This document shows positions 46,402 to 59,227 of a DNA stretch of 64,000 bases, piece by piece. The notes under the pieces were generated by a model that was given only the letters and a program-made list of their open reading frames with translations, had not been told where the DNA came from and made no database searches. The stretch lies in NCBI GenBank assembly GCA_028023455.1, contig JAQFVV010000013.1, forward strand, positions 13,528,258-13,592,257. The letters are read 5' to 3'. The stretch comes from Epiperipatus broadwayi. Taxonomy: Eukaryota; Onychophora; Udeonychophora; Euonychophora; Peripatidae. Numbering within the stretch: the stretch's first letter is position 1; each line of letters begins with the position of its first letter. Both the position numbers and the translations under genes were made by a program.

Positions 46402-46860
46402 GAAGTGAAACTCTGAATTAAATATTATCAGTTATCTTCACTATTACCTCTGTTGTCATCATATATTGCACTCCTCTCTGTGAATTAACTAAATAACTAA
46501 AAATGTAAATTGTTAAAGAACTTGCATTCTTTAATTCATATTGTACTATTATTGGATGTATACCAAGATACACAATGGACTGTAAATAAAGTATTTGTTT
46601 GATTTAAGTGAAACTCTGAATTAAATGCTATCAGTGGTCTTCATTATTATCTCTGTTGTCTTCATATATTGCACTCCTCTCTGTGAATTAACTAAATGAT
46701 TAAAGACGTAAACTGTTAAAGAACTATTGAAAGAAGGACTTTATTATACTCTCAACAAATTACATTCTTTAAGTCATATAAAAATGTTATTGGAAGTAGG
46801 CCAAAGAGATACAAGGGACTGTCAATGAAATATTTTGTTTGATGGACATTTATTTAAACC
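46402..46860. repeat. Tandem duplication with a 203-bp period
   Basis: AAGTGAAACTCTGAATTAAAT at 46402 recurs at 46605. Both units contain TATATTGCACTCCTCTCTGTG and end near TGTTTGAT; the second has an extra 40-bp insertion (AAAGAAGGACTTTATTATAC). Confidence 0.88.
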
Positions 46861-46989
46861 TGTTATTAAATAAAATTATTGTTACTTAAAATTAATTTTA
46901 GTTATCCAGTTGTTCAGTTCTATTATTTTTTGCATCACTTATCATTCATTGCACTTGTTCACAAGAATTTCATGCCTCCTGAGCTATGT

Positions 46990-47240
46990 CTGGCATAACT
47001 AGACCTACGTAAGTCAGGTTGTAGTGAGATGGAACTCTAGTGGTGCCGTTTGGAAAACCAAACACAGAAATGTCTAGATGCTTCCAGTCTCTATGGTGCT
47101 ACATCCTCTGATGAGCATGAAATATTGTTGTAGGGGGGATAACATCTGCATTGGGGAATGCCAATTGATAGTTCCTTCCTGCAACATGCTCATCAGGAAA
47201 TTGTTGCAACCGAGGTAATAAAGGGGTTGTATGGGTCCGA
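46990..47240. other. Unplaced less AT-rich block with small inverted motif
   Basis: This block (for example GGAACTCTAGTGGTGCCG, CAGTCTCTATGGTGCTAC) stands out by composition. CTGATGAGCATG at 47108-47119 and its complement CATGCTCATCAG at 47185-47196 form an inverted pair. It looks like a piece of a dispersed repeat that has no other copy in this window. Confidence 0.45.
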
Positions 47241-47244
47241 TTAC

Positions 47245-47271
47245 AATATATATATATATGTGTGTGTGTGT
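47245..47271. repeat. (AT)n(GT)n microsatellite
   Basis: Compound dinucleotide repeat directly after the unplaced block. Confidence 0.95.
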
Positions 47272-50200
47272 GAATATGGATGAATCATGCGTATTAAAAC
47301 TTTCATATTTTAGATAAAAATATAAAACAAGAGTAGTTTTCTATTTTATTGCTATCTAATTAATAACTTGAGTAATCAATGATTACCACATAGTAATGCA
47401 TTTAAATATTTATTTCTGGGACCAGTTTCTTGTTTTTGTTTCTATCAATGAAGTTCAACAACTTGAGATTTAATGTTGAAAGCAATGTAGTTATACATCT
47501 AGTAGCCCCATTAACTTTATGTTATTATTCACACTAAAAGTATATATACTTTTTGTAACCATAAACCATAGCTCACATGAGTGAAAACTGAATGATGATG
47601 ACATATACTACTAATTTAGTTCTATTAATGAGTCACATGTTTTTGATTTTTTTTATATTGAACTTTAAATCTATTATTAAATAACAATCATAAGTAAAAT
47701 TAGGCTCGAAAATGTGTTTCTATATATGGTAACTGTATCTTCTTTACATGTTTCATTTAAGAAAAAGAGACTGGTAGCCAGACTTTTTTGATTTTTTTAA
47801 ACGTTGACACTTTCCTCACTGGCAGTGGAATTTGCACCATATTAAAGTAAGTGACTTATATGGTTCATGCATTAACGCTTAACTGACTATCATAATTAAA
47901 AATAATTAAAGACACATTTTTAGCAATCAGTTGAATGGCTAGACAACTGGGTATATAAAAGTGTCATAGTTTATATTTGGAAAACACTCAGATATTTGAA
48001 CACGATTCAAACTGCACATTAGTATACTATGGAGCCCTTGAAGTTATAAATAGCATTCTTAGAGTCATTTTATAATTATTTCTTAATATCATCTATCAAA
48101 CCTTTTTATTTTCCACTGGTTCACTGGCTTTTTAAAAAAATCAGTTTTAAAAAAGCTACTCAGATGAATTTGAATGTGGGCGAGCCGAAGTTAAAATCAC
48201 TGAAATGTTATCAAAAGTGGCAAAAAGCTTTTTTAAAAGCAATTAAGAAATTCTACAAATAAACATGGCATAGATGGGAGGGGAAATAAAGAAAAAAGAC
48301 ATCATTACTGTATTTTAATCAGAATCCACTGATGGGTTAATACAGAAAAAAATACAATATTTTTAACAGTTCATTTAATTATATTTAAGGAAATCAATAA
48401 TTAGTACATTTTGTCTATGTCAATATTCTGGATTCAAATCCTGGAAAACTTTGAAATTTTTTTCAGGTAGTTAGTCATTAAATAACGCAATTACTTAATT
48501 TGTAAAATAGACATTACTATATTTTGGCTGGTGAGTGAAATTCTCAGTAAATTAACTGAGAACGATCAGGTGATGCTAAAACGAAATATAAATGTAATAT
48601 GATGTACCATCCATTACTAATAAAAAAATTGCCATACTCCTATGGTGACTAAATCATTGATTTATCTTTTAACTTTTTTAAGCGTAATAAAAAATAAAAT
48701 TTTAAATTGTATATCGAAGTATGTACAAAAAAACAATATTTTAAAAATAACTAGATCACTGTAGAGTAAAAGCCTCTCTAATAGCTCTAAAGAAAAACAC
48801 GAAAAGAGAAGACTGTGCACTAGGCTGGCCATTTGCTGGATGCAACAGTTTGAGTAGTTTTCTTTAATCCAACTTCTATATAAGCATAGTTTAATATTTA
48901 TTTACTGACTCATGATGGGTAGATTATTTGATTGACTATAATCAAGATGTGTGAGAAAAAATCTTAAGCTTCTTGATAAGAATTTTATTGACCTGGATTC
49001 GAAGCTTCTGTCATAAACATGGTAATCAGATTATTACATATACAACACAATGTTCTTCTTAATAATTAACATTATTATATACTTGTGTATGCTTTATAAC
49101 TTGGTATTATTAATAGTAGGTACTTATTTTAAAATTATTTTACATTTTCTAAGCATATTGGTATAAACTTATAAATAATAGAGAATTAAACATTTATATA
49201 AAGAATAATAATATTAATTTGTTACAAGGTGGAATTAAAGTTGAATGACTGTATAAGCGATGTGATGCATCTAAATGATATAGACTTTTCATAAATGTTT
49301 ATTATGTAACTTAAAATATTGATATGGTGTAGTGAATTGTAGTAATTGGATGATCAAAAATTATCATTTCATTCATTACAGCATCCTATTAGCTATTTTG
49401 TCTCTTTTTAAAAATCTTTTATAGTGTATAAATTATTATTATTTTTTTATAGAAAAATGTGAGTATATAAAATAACTTTCTAGTTTTGAGTATTAAGTAA
49501 AATCCGTGATTCATAAGAATTGTATAATATTGTGAATTTCACTGAATTAAAAAATTAAACAGCACGTGAACTTAAGATAACCAATTATAGTACAACTTAA
49601 GCAAAACTAGCTATGATACAGATAAATAATTCACTATTCAGACGAATATAATAAATAAAAACAAGTAGCAATATTCTGCATATAGATTTGCAAAATATTA
49701 ATGTAATTGTATTTATAAAATCGTATCAGATTTGAAAATAACAATATTAAAGTGATATTAAAAGTCAAAAGATTTAACTTAATGACCACTGCATTTACTT
49801 GCCATATCTATGACAGAACAAACCTAAAATGCAGTTTGAAATTATTTTGGATAGTTAGCATAACACAATTTGGCTAACCACCCAGCATTAGTCAGTGAAT
49901 TATTATTTAATTATTCTTAGTTGGTAGATGGCACAAGTCTTGGGTAATCTTGGTTGCCAAATGGTAATAATGTGGGGTTCATAAAATCATGCTTAACTCA
50001 GGATACTGAAATAGTTCACAAAGAGTAAATAGAAGAATGATTTTTAGATAAGATGATTAAATGGAAATAACCAATAAAGAAGTCCACAAAAAGTATCTTC
50101 TTTTGCCTTGAATAATAAGAAATTGGCTCAAAAAAGTGAGATAATATTTTTATACTACTTTGTCAGGTTCATTGTGAGAAATAATTAAATTACATTGCAT

Positions 50201-53200
50201 AAAACTCTTCAATTGTGGAATAGACATGTAATAATTTGATCAATAAAATTTCTTCTATGAATTGTTTCTAACAAATATTTAATGCAATGAAGTATTTATT
50301 CACACTGATAAAACATATATGTCATATGTAACTCACATAATGTATAATTTGAATTATATATGAATACATAGGATAAACTTTCTTCCTTGTGGATTTATAA
50401 ACACATGCTTCTCATTATAAAAATGAATGAATACAAGAAATTTAAAAGTTATTATTTATAATTTTTGAATGTCCAATTTTAACAGAAGGCTTATAAAATT
50501 AATAATAAAGTATCAATTAATTTTTAACATTTTCTATATCTACTGTACCACTTTAGGAAGCAGATATCTTATTATTTACTCTCACTTTGCCCAAAATAAT
50601 GAAGACCAATTGCAATACAATTGCAAAACAAAGATAATAAAAAATTCATAAATTAGTTTTTCAGCAATTCTTCTCAGGAGCAGTCAATCATTTGAAAGAT
50701 TGATCATTAGCAAAATTTTTAATAATGTGCAGATGACAATGTTCTTCAATTAGTCTGCAGATTATTATGTTTTCCTTTTGAGAGATTAAAAAAATCTTTC
50801 TAGAATTTGGAAAAAAAAAATTATTTCTTTAATTTTTTTGTTCACTCTAAAATCTAATTCTTGTAATATTAGGTTTAATATATCAAATATTATTTAATAG
50901 TTTTTTTATAACTATAAATCTTTTCCTCTTATTACCAAAAAAACTATCATTTTACATAGTCTGTAATTTTTTAGTTTCTATCATTGGTGAATGAATATAC
51001 ATTGCCATCTGGGTGTATGTTTGGTTAAGTGATTTTGTCTGCTTTAAACGTTGAATTTGGGAATTGTTTTATTGATTACTACATTATTTTTGTTTTTCCA
51101 CTTTTGTGGTAAACTGTAGACAAAAAGATTGTCTGTGATATTGACATTTTTCTAATCACGTGTCTCTTTAATTATGTTTCATTTATCATCTATACTTTCA
51201 CAATATGTTTGAATAAAGATTTTATTATGGCTGCTTTATTCCAATTTTTGAACGACTTGCCTCAGCTTTATTTTGTTTTTTCAGGAAGTAACCTTGTCAA
51301 ATCAATATACCACTTTCTAAGCAAGAAATATTCTTTTTAACAGATGTATTACCTTGATCATTTTTTAAATCATTAAGTCATTTTCATTTAAATAAAAATA
51401 TTCATCTAACATCTCTTATTTCAAACAGTTTTTGTAATCTTAAAATAGAAAGGTTCAGATTCTGATGAAATACATAGAATAATTTTAAAATATGATGATA
51501 GCAATATACTAATATTTTAATTTTTAAATATATATATCTACAATGTCATGCCATTTTATTTTAAGAATTAGATGATAGAAAACATTGCAATGTTTATAAT
51601 GAAATATCAGTGCTATTCATTAGAAAAAGTTTATTTTCAGGGATTTTAGTAAACATAAATAGTTTCCAAAGATTTAGTATGCTTTTGGATAATTAAAATG
51701 CGCTTATGACAGGGTTTCAGTGTGTTGGTATGTAGGTGTGTTCACATAGTGTATTCATCTAGATGGGGGCTATGTTCCATGATAATTAATAATACAATTT
51801 AAAATAAATAAAAATATAATAAAATTTGTATGTAAATGAAAATATTTAGATTTTTAATATCATTCCATAGTTAAAAAGACAATCTTCTGTAAATGGTTTT
51901 TTTTTTATTTAAATATGAGTGGATTACTTTTTTACTTAGTCTTTTGACAATTTCTCAAAATGTACTAGATCAAGAAACTAAAAAATGTACTTTTTCAATT
52001 GAACAAAATATTCAGAATAGGTTAGACTATCACTATTAAAAATGTAATAATCAGTTGTTTTTTTAAGGAAATAACTTTTATTTAAATATACTTATTTTTA
52101 TTTTTAAAAAATGACACATTACTATTAATTATTTATTTAAAATATAAATATTTTTAACTTGAGCTGCATTAAAATAGGACAATTTTAGTACAGAAATATA
52201 TATCAGTAATAATATAATTTATTTAAAAATAAACCTAATTAAAATTATTATCTTATTATGATAAGTCTGTATTATCTTTTTCACATATTTTATTAATCTA
52301 TTTTTCCTTGGACTTGGTCATTGTGGGATTTACTATCTAGCTGAAGAAGGTTGTAAATATAAAAATTTTAAGTGTCATTCTTTAAGTACTTGTAAATGTA
52401 ATTTATCTTTAACCTTTAGATGATAAACAAAAAGTCCAAAAAGTTATCTGAAGCCCAAAACAAAAAAAAAATGATTACAATTAAAAGAAGTTGAATATAA
52501 ATTGGATGAATCACTAAACAAATTGTTAATATCAACAACAACAAATTAATAAAGATGGATAGTTTTAAAGAAGCAACTAGTTTGGCAGTTACTTGAGACA
52601 TTTTAATACTTTAATAGAAAACAGTGAAGAACAGATATTGCAACAAGATGCAACTGCCTTAATAACATCACCAGAAGGTGAAAAAAGCTGTGTTTCTGAA
52701 AGTGAAAAACTTAAGTTTTCATTTTAGCATTTGGCCCAAAGTTATTATCATAAAAGTTAAAAATTGTTTAGTTGAAAATTCTATTAGTCATGTAGTTAAT
52801 AATGATATTTTTAAAAATTAGTTTCTGATTGCAAGTTCTTAAAATCATGTTATTATTATTTATCAAATGGAGTGAAATTTTTTACAAGTTATTTAATTTA
52901 TTCTGAATCCCAATGCAAATTGTTTACAGATTATAACATGCAACTTACTAATAACTAAAAACATACAACAAGATTCAAATACATCAAAAAACAGATCAAA
53001 ATATAATGAATTGAAATTATTATTAAGTAAAAAATGTACAATTGATTTAATTCAACAAAAACTATATGAAACACAATATTTTGTAGAATCTGTATAAAAC
53101 AAATTTATCAAGATATTGTTCAACTTTCAGAGATCTTGAAGATTTTGAGAATAATAATGGTAAAAAAAAATGATTCAATAATGGTAAAACTGTGCTATGT

Positions 53201-53425
53201 CATTATACAAGACTTCAACCATATGCTAACCAAAAAAATAGAAACAAACATATAAATAAACAAGCAAATAAAAATTACAATTTACACTACATGAACAACC
53301 ATCTTTTCTCTCTTAGACAGTATGTGATCTTGATTAAAAATTAAAAAATTAAATTTTATAAATAAATTTTTAAATTGTGTCAGCCATTGCTTTTTCATCT
53401 CAGAGCATTTTGCATGATGCACAGA
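47272..53425. other. No gene recognised over about 6 kb
   Basis: AT-rich DNA with homopolymer runs and no mobile-element motif that I can defend. The short frames (50469-50651, 52416-52601) have no features. The stretch 50980-51300 read on the minus strand is slightly more protein-like, but I could not match it to a family. Confidence 0.45.
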
Positions 53426-53429
53426 AGTT

Positions 53430-53690
53430 AAACTTTCCATACAGTAGCACCATTCAATGCAAGTCAGAGTAACAATTTGTGAATAAAATCCATATCTAGT
53501 GCCTACTTGTCCAATAACCCCAGATTAGTTTCTAGATTGTGGCTTTCATCAGTGAGGATCCTTGGATCTGAGATCATTGCACTTAGATTACTCTGGCTTA
53601 CCCTGAGTGGCACTACTATATGAAGAGTTTAGCCTCTGTGTAAATAGCATGGGTAAGCATAAAGAATGGTGATCATGTGATGTTTAGTGT
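53430..53690. mobile_element. Hammerhead-like short repeat, copy F, diverged inverted form
   Basis: The reverse-oriented part (AAACTTTCCATACAGTAGCACC, CCAGATTAGTTTCTAGATTG, TGGCTTTCATCAGTGAGGATC) ends at CACTTAGATTACTC and joins a forward tail (GGCACTACTATATGAAGAG, GGTGATCATGTGATGTTTAG). The core in reverse has the AGCC/AATCTA hairpin side partly decayed. I could not define a clean target duplication. Confidence 0.8.
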
Positions 53691-53699
53691 TTTAATCAT

Positions 53700-54904
53700 G
53701 TTTAGGAATAAAATTTCGTTAGTTTGGGTTGAAAGCACACACACTTTATACTTTTATTATTATTTTCAAATTCTATGAGCAATATTTAATATAATAAAAT
53801 CTTTTTAAGCATGATGATAAAAAGTTGTACAAAATGTTAGAGTGTATTTAAAATTAATACTGACTTAAAACATCAAAACAATCAGAGATATCATAGCGAC
53901 TTGTTAACAAGATTAGTCTATCATGTTTCTATAAGAAAAAAGTTTTTGGAAAAAAGAATATCACCTAATATGTATTTAATTGCAATGAAAATCATACATT
54001 TCTATAAAAATGGTATTTTAATTAGAGATATGGTATCTATTTGAAATATTTTTTACTTATTTAAATATATAAAGCTGTTGTTATTGAATGATCATTATTT
54101 ATCTGATCAAGATATAATAGCATTACATATGAATGATATTCTTTATTTGAAGTATACGTGCAAACAAAATGGTTCTTGGATCAACATCATTATTTCATGA
54201 TTGGGATAATCCTATTTCACAAAATCTCAATGGATATAATATCTATTCTAATTCCTGTTGTAATATATATGATATAAAACAAATGCACATATGTAGACCT
54301 TGTTTATTAATCAGAATATATTTATAATCTTATTTTTTACCATTCTTAATTAGTCAAGCATTGAATTCAGTATATTGACAGAGTCAACAACTAATAGGAA
54401 ATAAAATGTCTTTTAGAAATGAGGGCTAACTGTGAATATTTAATACCTTAACTGAATGTAATCTCTATATTTCATGACTTGGTATTGTTTCCAATAGAAG
54501 CACTATATACAGTGGTCTTCTCTCATTACTTTTTTATTCTTTCTTTACTTTATTCCATTTAGACCTCATCACCATACATTTTTTTTTGTCATTAATAATC
54601 TTTTTTTTAAGACTAGAACACTCAAATTGTATATTTATTCCACTATTTTTTACCCCCACATTCCAGACATAATAATTCTGATTGTATTTTTTTTCTTTTC
54701 TACTTTATTTATATATAAGTATGTGAAGCATGAACAATCTTTATTATTGAATAAACAGCACTAAAATAAGGTTTAGTAGACTGGTGTTTTTTTTATAATA
54801 ACATTATGTAAATATGATTGTCTTATAGATAACAGCATCATTTTTCACCATGTTTATGCCACATATGTCAGATGATACTGCTTACTAATCCTTATCTTGT
54901 ATTG
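53700..54904. other. No gene recognised
   Basis: AT-rich DNA with T runs near 54580-54620; no repeat of note. Confidence 0.5.
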
Positions 54905-55335
54905 TTCTACTCAATATTTCCAGACAAGTTTTAAGCTTATGACTTCCATCAGTGAGGAGTTTGGGATCTTTGACCAGTGCACTTGGATTTTTATGATCCA
55001 ATGCAGTCTACTATGCAAGAAAATTGACTTAAATTGAAAATATTTAGGTGTTTGTTAGTTTAGGCTGATAACTTGATAGTATAACAGATGCAAATGATAC
55101 ATGTTGGAAGGTGCATTAGATTTTAAAGGTCCAGGTGCACTGGTCAAAAATTTAAGGCTCCTCACTGATGAAAGCCATAAGCTAAAACTAGTCTGGGGAT
55201 ATTGGATAGAATAACACAGGATAAAAATTAATAAATATTATCATCTGGTATCCATTATAAATATCATAGAACTGGTGAGAAGTGATGCTGCTATAACAGC
55301 AATGTGTAAGCTGAAGTCATGTGACAGAATTCGAT
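54905..55335. mobile_element. Hammerhead-like short repeat, copy G, diverged inverted dimer
   Basis: The left, reverse part has CAATATTTCCAGACAAGTTTT and TGACTTCCATCAGTGAGGAG; the right, forward part has GGTGCATTAGATTTTAAAGG, CTCACTGATGAAAGCC, ATAAGCTAAAACTAG and GGGGATATTGGAT. The spacer is longer (about 110 bp) and the flanks differ more, so this is an older or separate subfamily. It lies just beyond the Penelope RT fossil in that element's reading direction. Confidence 0.8.
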
Positions 55336-55644
55336 GATGTTATTGGCTTGTAAATAAATAAATATATGAATTACACATAGAATCTTTTATAATCTTTTAC
55401 ATAGATTTGAGAATTTTTCAATTTTTCTGTTACAGTTGTTTAGAACTTTATAAATATCTGTATTTTCCTGAAGGTTTGTAATGATAGTATTTTAGTTGTA
55501 TTTATGTATTGGACTATTTTTATCATCTAGTATAAGTAGTGAATGTCTTTAAAAATTATCTTCATTATACATTCAACTGTTAGTAATAGCACACAGGCTA
55601 GAATATGTATAACATTTCAAGAGGTATTATCTCCTTTCTTCTTT

Positions 55645-55763
55645 CAGATATTGCTGGCCTGACCAGTGACAGTCAGAGCATGGGAATCAAACCCAGACCC
55701 TCAGATTCTTGAATAAATATTAAATTTTAAGCTAATACTCTAACCAACTGAACTATCCTACCA
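55645..55763 (-). mobile_element. tRNA-derived SINE of a second family
   Basis: The minus strand reads GGATAGTTCAGTTGGTTAGAG (box A), an AT-rich insertion at the anticodon/variable position, then GGTCTGGGTTTGATTCCCATG (box B) and CTCTGACTGTCACTGGTCAG. The box A differs from the GCGTTGG family, and the T-arm has a closing CTGG/CCCATG. The 3' end and any duplication are unclear. Confidence 0.7.
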
Positions 55764-55799
55764 AACGTAATAATCAGTAGAAATTTCCATATACTTATC

Positions 55800-56690
55800 C
55801 ATGAGGTTCCTTTTGTTGTTGTTTATTTAAGGTTTTCTTAATAACAGCTGATGGATAACCATTTTTTATAAGAGTTTGTTGTAGGTAGATCTTTTATTTT
55901 TTCAAATGACTGGTTTTGGATCAAACTTCATTTGCTCTGTCCCTCAGTGATAATATGATTCTATGTTTTGTGTTTCTGATGTGATTGGATATATATGCTA
56001 AATATTTTCCTGTATATATGGGTTTTCTCTAAACTGTAGTTTTGATTTTGCTATAAGGAAGCTTTGTTACAAGAACATCTAAGAATGACAATTTTTGTTT
56101 TTGTTCTGATTCTATTTTGAATTTAATTGAAGGTTATATGTTGCTGATGTGTTACAGAAAGTTTATAATAGTGTTCCACCATGTGGCTTTACAACAAATA
56201 TATCATCGATATAGTGAAGCTAAACTTTAGGTGGATGTGAAGTAGTCTTTATGGCTACAGATACTGGTTCTTCCATGTAAATATTGCTAATCAGGAGAGA
56301 CAATGGTGAGATCATAGCCATTACATGATTTTGTTGAAAGAATTCTGTGTTGTATTGAAATTAGGTTGTTTTTGTGCAGAATGTTAATGGTATATAGGAA
56401 GGGTTGTTCAGGATTGTAAATCATTATCCCATTTGATATTTTTCTTACAATGCTTCTTTACATGGTACATTTGTGAACAATTGCTTAGTAGTATGTCAGT
56501 TTTTTCAGTTTTCATGTTCTTTATTAATTCCACAAAGTATCTAGAATCCCTGACAAAGGACTGGGTCTTGTATATCAAGCGAATGATTCTTATAGATTTT
56601 AGATAGACCATAAAAATGAGGAACTTTGCTGAAATATGATATTAGTTTTCTTGTTCTGAATTACTAGAGTAGCTGAATTGCTTTCTGAGC
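55800..56690 (-). pseudogene. Penelope-like reverse transcriptase fossil
   Basis: In scattered minus-strand frames, in the right order: FYGLSKIYKN (family F-Y-G-L-P-K-I-H-K), LFTNVPCKEAL (S-L-F-T-N-V/I-P), a primer-grip-side stretch TFCTKTT then FQYNTEFFQQN, MAMISPLSLLISNIYMEE (family A-M-G-S-P-L-S-P-x-x-A-N-I-Y-M-E), LHYIDDIFVVKPHG (Y-V-D-D-x-F-x-x-W-x-H-G; the catalytic Asp pair is intact), then an F-L-D-V-L-like stretch and a degenerate V-Y-R-K-P-T region. Stops and frameshifts are numerous. This is the only piece of a PLE catalytic domain in the window. The telomerase-like IYMEE and HYIDD order supports the call over LINE RTs. Confidence 0.85.
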
Positions 56691-57053
56691 AATGCTTATA
56701 ACTTTGTTTCTGTACTCAGTATCAGATTTTTTGTTATTTTTCGGTATTTATTAAAATAAATGTATAGTTAACTTGTTGTACATTTGATTACAGTGAATCT
56801 AATAACTGTAAACTAATTTTGATAGATTGATACAATGTTATAAATCTGTTGTAAACAACATATAGATTCAGGCATAAAATGTCCTGATAAAATGAACTGC
56901 CAATTCTTTTTAATATAGACTAAATCCAGTAATGTTATTTACTGATTAGCATTTTATAATCAAGATTATATTGTTAGAAATCTGCAGTTATTTCATATTG
57001 AACCTAAACTTATTCTTGTAAATAAAGAATTCTTAAAACAACAATATAACAAG

Positions 57054-57150
57054 ATCAAGCGTTGGTGGCCGAGTGGTCACCACAGCTGCCTTACAAGCAG
57101 TTGTCCCGGGTTCGCTTTTCGGCCGATGCTTTGACACATGAAAAAAAACA
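57054..57150 (+). mobile_element. tRNA-derived SINE, full length
   Basis: GCGTTGGTGGCCGAGTGGTC (box A), GCCTTACAAGCAGTTGTCCC, GGGTTCGCTTTTCGG (box B) and CCGATGC closing the acceptor stem; tail TTTGACACATG and A run. An exact 16-bp duplication ACAACAATATAACAAG flanks it (57038-57053, 57151-57166), so it is a recent insertion. Confidence 0.95.
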
Positions 57151-57166
57151 ACAACAATATAACAAG

Positions 57167-58588
57167 TTTTTCATAAGATTTGAAGTGCAGATCTCTTCAT
57201 CCTACTTCAGAGCTGGTTACTATACGATTTGAATAATCAATGATAAATTTATAATAATCTTTCCCCAGATCTGTTTCTAGATTTTGCCATTAATCAGAAA
57301 AGTATAATTTAAAACTGGAAGGAATACACTTTTATATCTAGGAAATATATATATATTTACTTCTTCATACCATTCAAAGCAATCGTCTGAAATTTAATAA
57401 AACCTTAAGATTTTAAACCCAAGTTAACTTGATTGCATAGTTATATAGATCTGACACCAAATCAATTTCTATATATTTTAGAAATCTCAATTTTATTCCA
57501 AATGTTGGTTCCTTTTTTTCTTTATTTATCAATGTTAATGTTAACGACTATAATATGACTTTTTACTTTATTCCTCATTTATAGCCAATTCTGATTTCTG
57601 GGAGTTTTTTTCCTTTGTCAGATCATTATTTAACTTGTATTTTTAAAACCCATAAGTTTTTATTATTATTATAAATGTCAGCTATTAGTTTGAGTAGTAT
57701 AAAAGAGTTGGGGGTGACTGCTAAATGCAAAACATGCACTTGTTTCAGCGTTAAGGCAAAAGTCAGATGCTAGTCTAGAAATTGTAGCATTATAACATCT
57801 GATATCCATTGACTACTCAAGCTTACAGTCGAATAAGGTAAAAAAATATATTCTTCGAAGAATTATTTAATTAACTATTATTAAATTAGAGTTCCTTGTT
57901 GAAATATATTAGTACAAGTAATTTATAAAATTAAATTGAGAGGTATATTAATCTAAATTACTACGTCAATAAATTACTGCGCGCTTCAATTAATTTATTA
58001 AATAAGTGTAATAGTGTTTGAAAGGTAATCTAGTATACAGTTTAAAGTAATATTCCACTGAAGTCATTGGAGTAAAAATAACTCGTTTCCTACTTCCTGT
58101 TATATATAATTTAAATAATATCGTCGTTTATTATTTTACATTATCATTCATATACAAATAAGCAGCGTTTGTTTTATTTTTGCGTTGTTTTTTTTTTAAA
58201 TCGAAATATAGATATGAGTATAAGTATAACTGCCAACTTAATTGTCAGAGAACTTAAAGCGCCCACTGCTTAAGTCAAATAGAGCGGGGAAGAAACGTCG
58301 TGTGATGTAAAAGTTATCCAGTTTATTTAGTCGATTTTACAATGAAATATTTTTGAAATGTGATCTCGTAAACCACCATTCACGTGGAATAAAAAAAATG
58401 ATGTTCAAATTAGCATCTCCTCCTTCATATTTTAAAAAGTTAAAATTAACCTGCAGCTGATGGTTTCTTAAACGCAAACCTACTGGTCTATTTAAAAATG
58501 ACTTTCTTCCATTATGACTTCATTGTAGTCACATTTCTAATTAATACGTGGATTCAGATTTGTTCCAGCCAACCTTTTGCGTGCCCAG
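57167..58588. other. No gene; weak repeat trace near 57740-57835; GC-richer patch near 58255-58320
   Basis: Near 57785, CATAACATCTGATATCCATTGACTACTC resembles the 3' part of the hammerhead-like family (CATCCATTGATTACTC), so a worn copy may be here. The patch AAAGCGCCCACTGC...GAGCGGGGAAGAAACGTCG is richer in CpG than its surroundings and might be a promoter for the exon candidate at 58589. Confidence 0.35.
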
Positions 58589-58670
58589 ATATATACAGAA
58601 AGAGAACGACACCTTTTATTAAAGAAATCTTTTTGGGACGATGTTACGAATATCTCAAAACTTGTGAAAG
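58589..58670 (+). other. Candidate internal or first exon, unrecognised
   Basis: A possible acceptor GTGCCCAG ends at 58588, and AAAG|GTGAGT at 58670/58671 is a strong donor. The 82-nt stretch is open in one frame: IYTERERHLLLKKSFWDDVT, NISKLVK. Base composition is less AT-rich than its neighbours and codons look protein-like. I do not recognise the peptide, there is no start codon in frame upstream, and no partner exon was found, so this may also be a non-coding exon or chance. Confidence 0.28.
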
Positions 58671-58786
58671 GTGAGTTTTCATTTTTACCATTTAACTTTT
58701 ACCGTATTGTTTTATATTTTGTCTCTACTTCCTTTTCTAATAATACTTTTAAAAAAATGTTTATGTATCTAAATATGTATAAATAA

Positions 58787-59227
58787 TTTCACATATTTTA
58801 AAACAAAAAATAGATAAGTAACTAGAAAATAGAGCATTATGATTAGGCAACTTGATCATCATCGTAAATGTTTGCCAATGCTTGCTATCTCTTAATACAA
58901 TTTATTCAAATATTTAAAGCTGCAACACTAATTTGTCCTTCACATCATTAAGATGTATTTTTAAATACATTTAGTCATTTATTTTATCTTTATAAATAAC
59001 TGAAAAAAATATGTATATGTGCATACGTTCACATGCTTTAAAAGTCAAAGATATTTCCGGCAGCTTTAAAATTTTATGTAATTATAATTATTTTTATGTT
59101 ATTTATAAATACGTGTGTTACACGCACATGTTTATCTTTGCATATGATGTAAGCATATATTTGTGATAATATTTACTGTTATGTTTCCATATGATATGGG
59201 ATAAAATTATATAACATTAAAACACTA
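58787..59227. other. No gene recognised
   Basis: AT-rich DNA. Confidence 0.5.

Noticed and set aside
57059-57130. Functional tRNA genes at 39279, 42440 and 57054
   Set aside because: They have tRNA-like folds, but also poly(A) tails, target duplications and several related copies, so they are SINEs.
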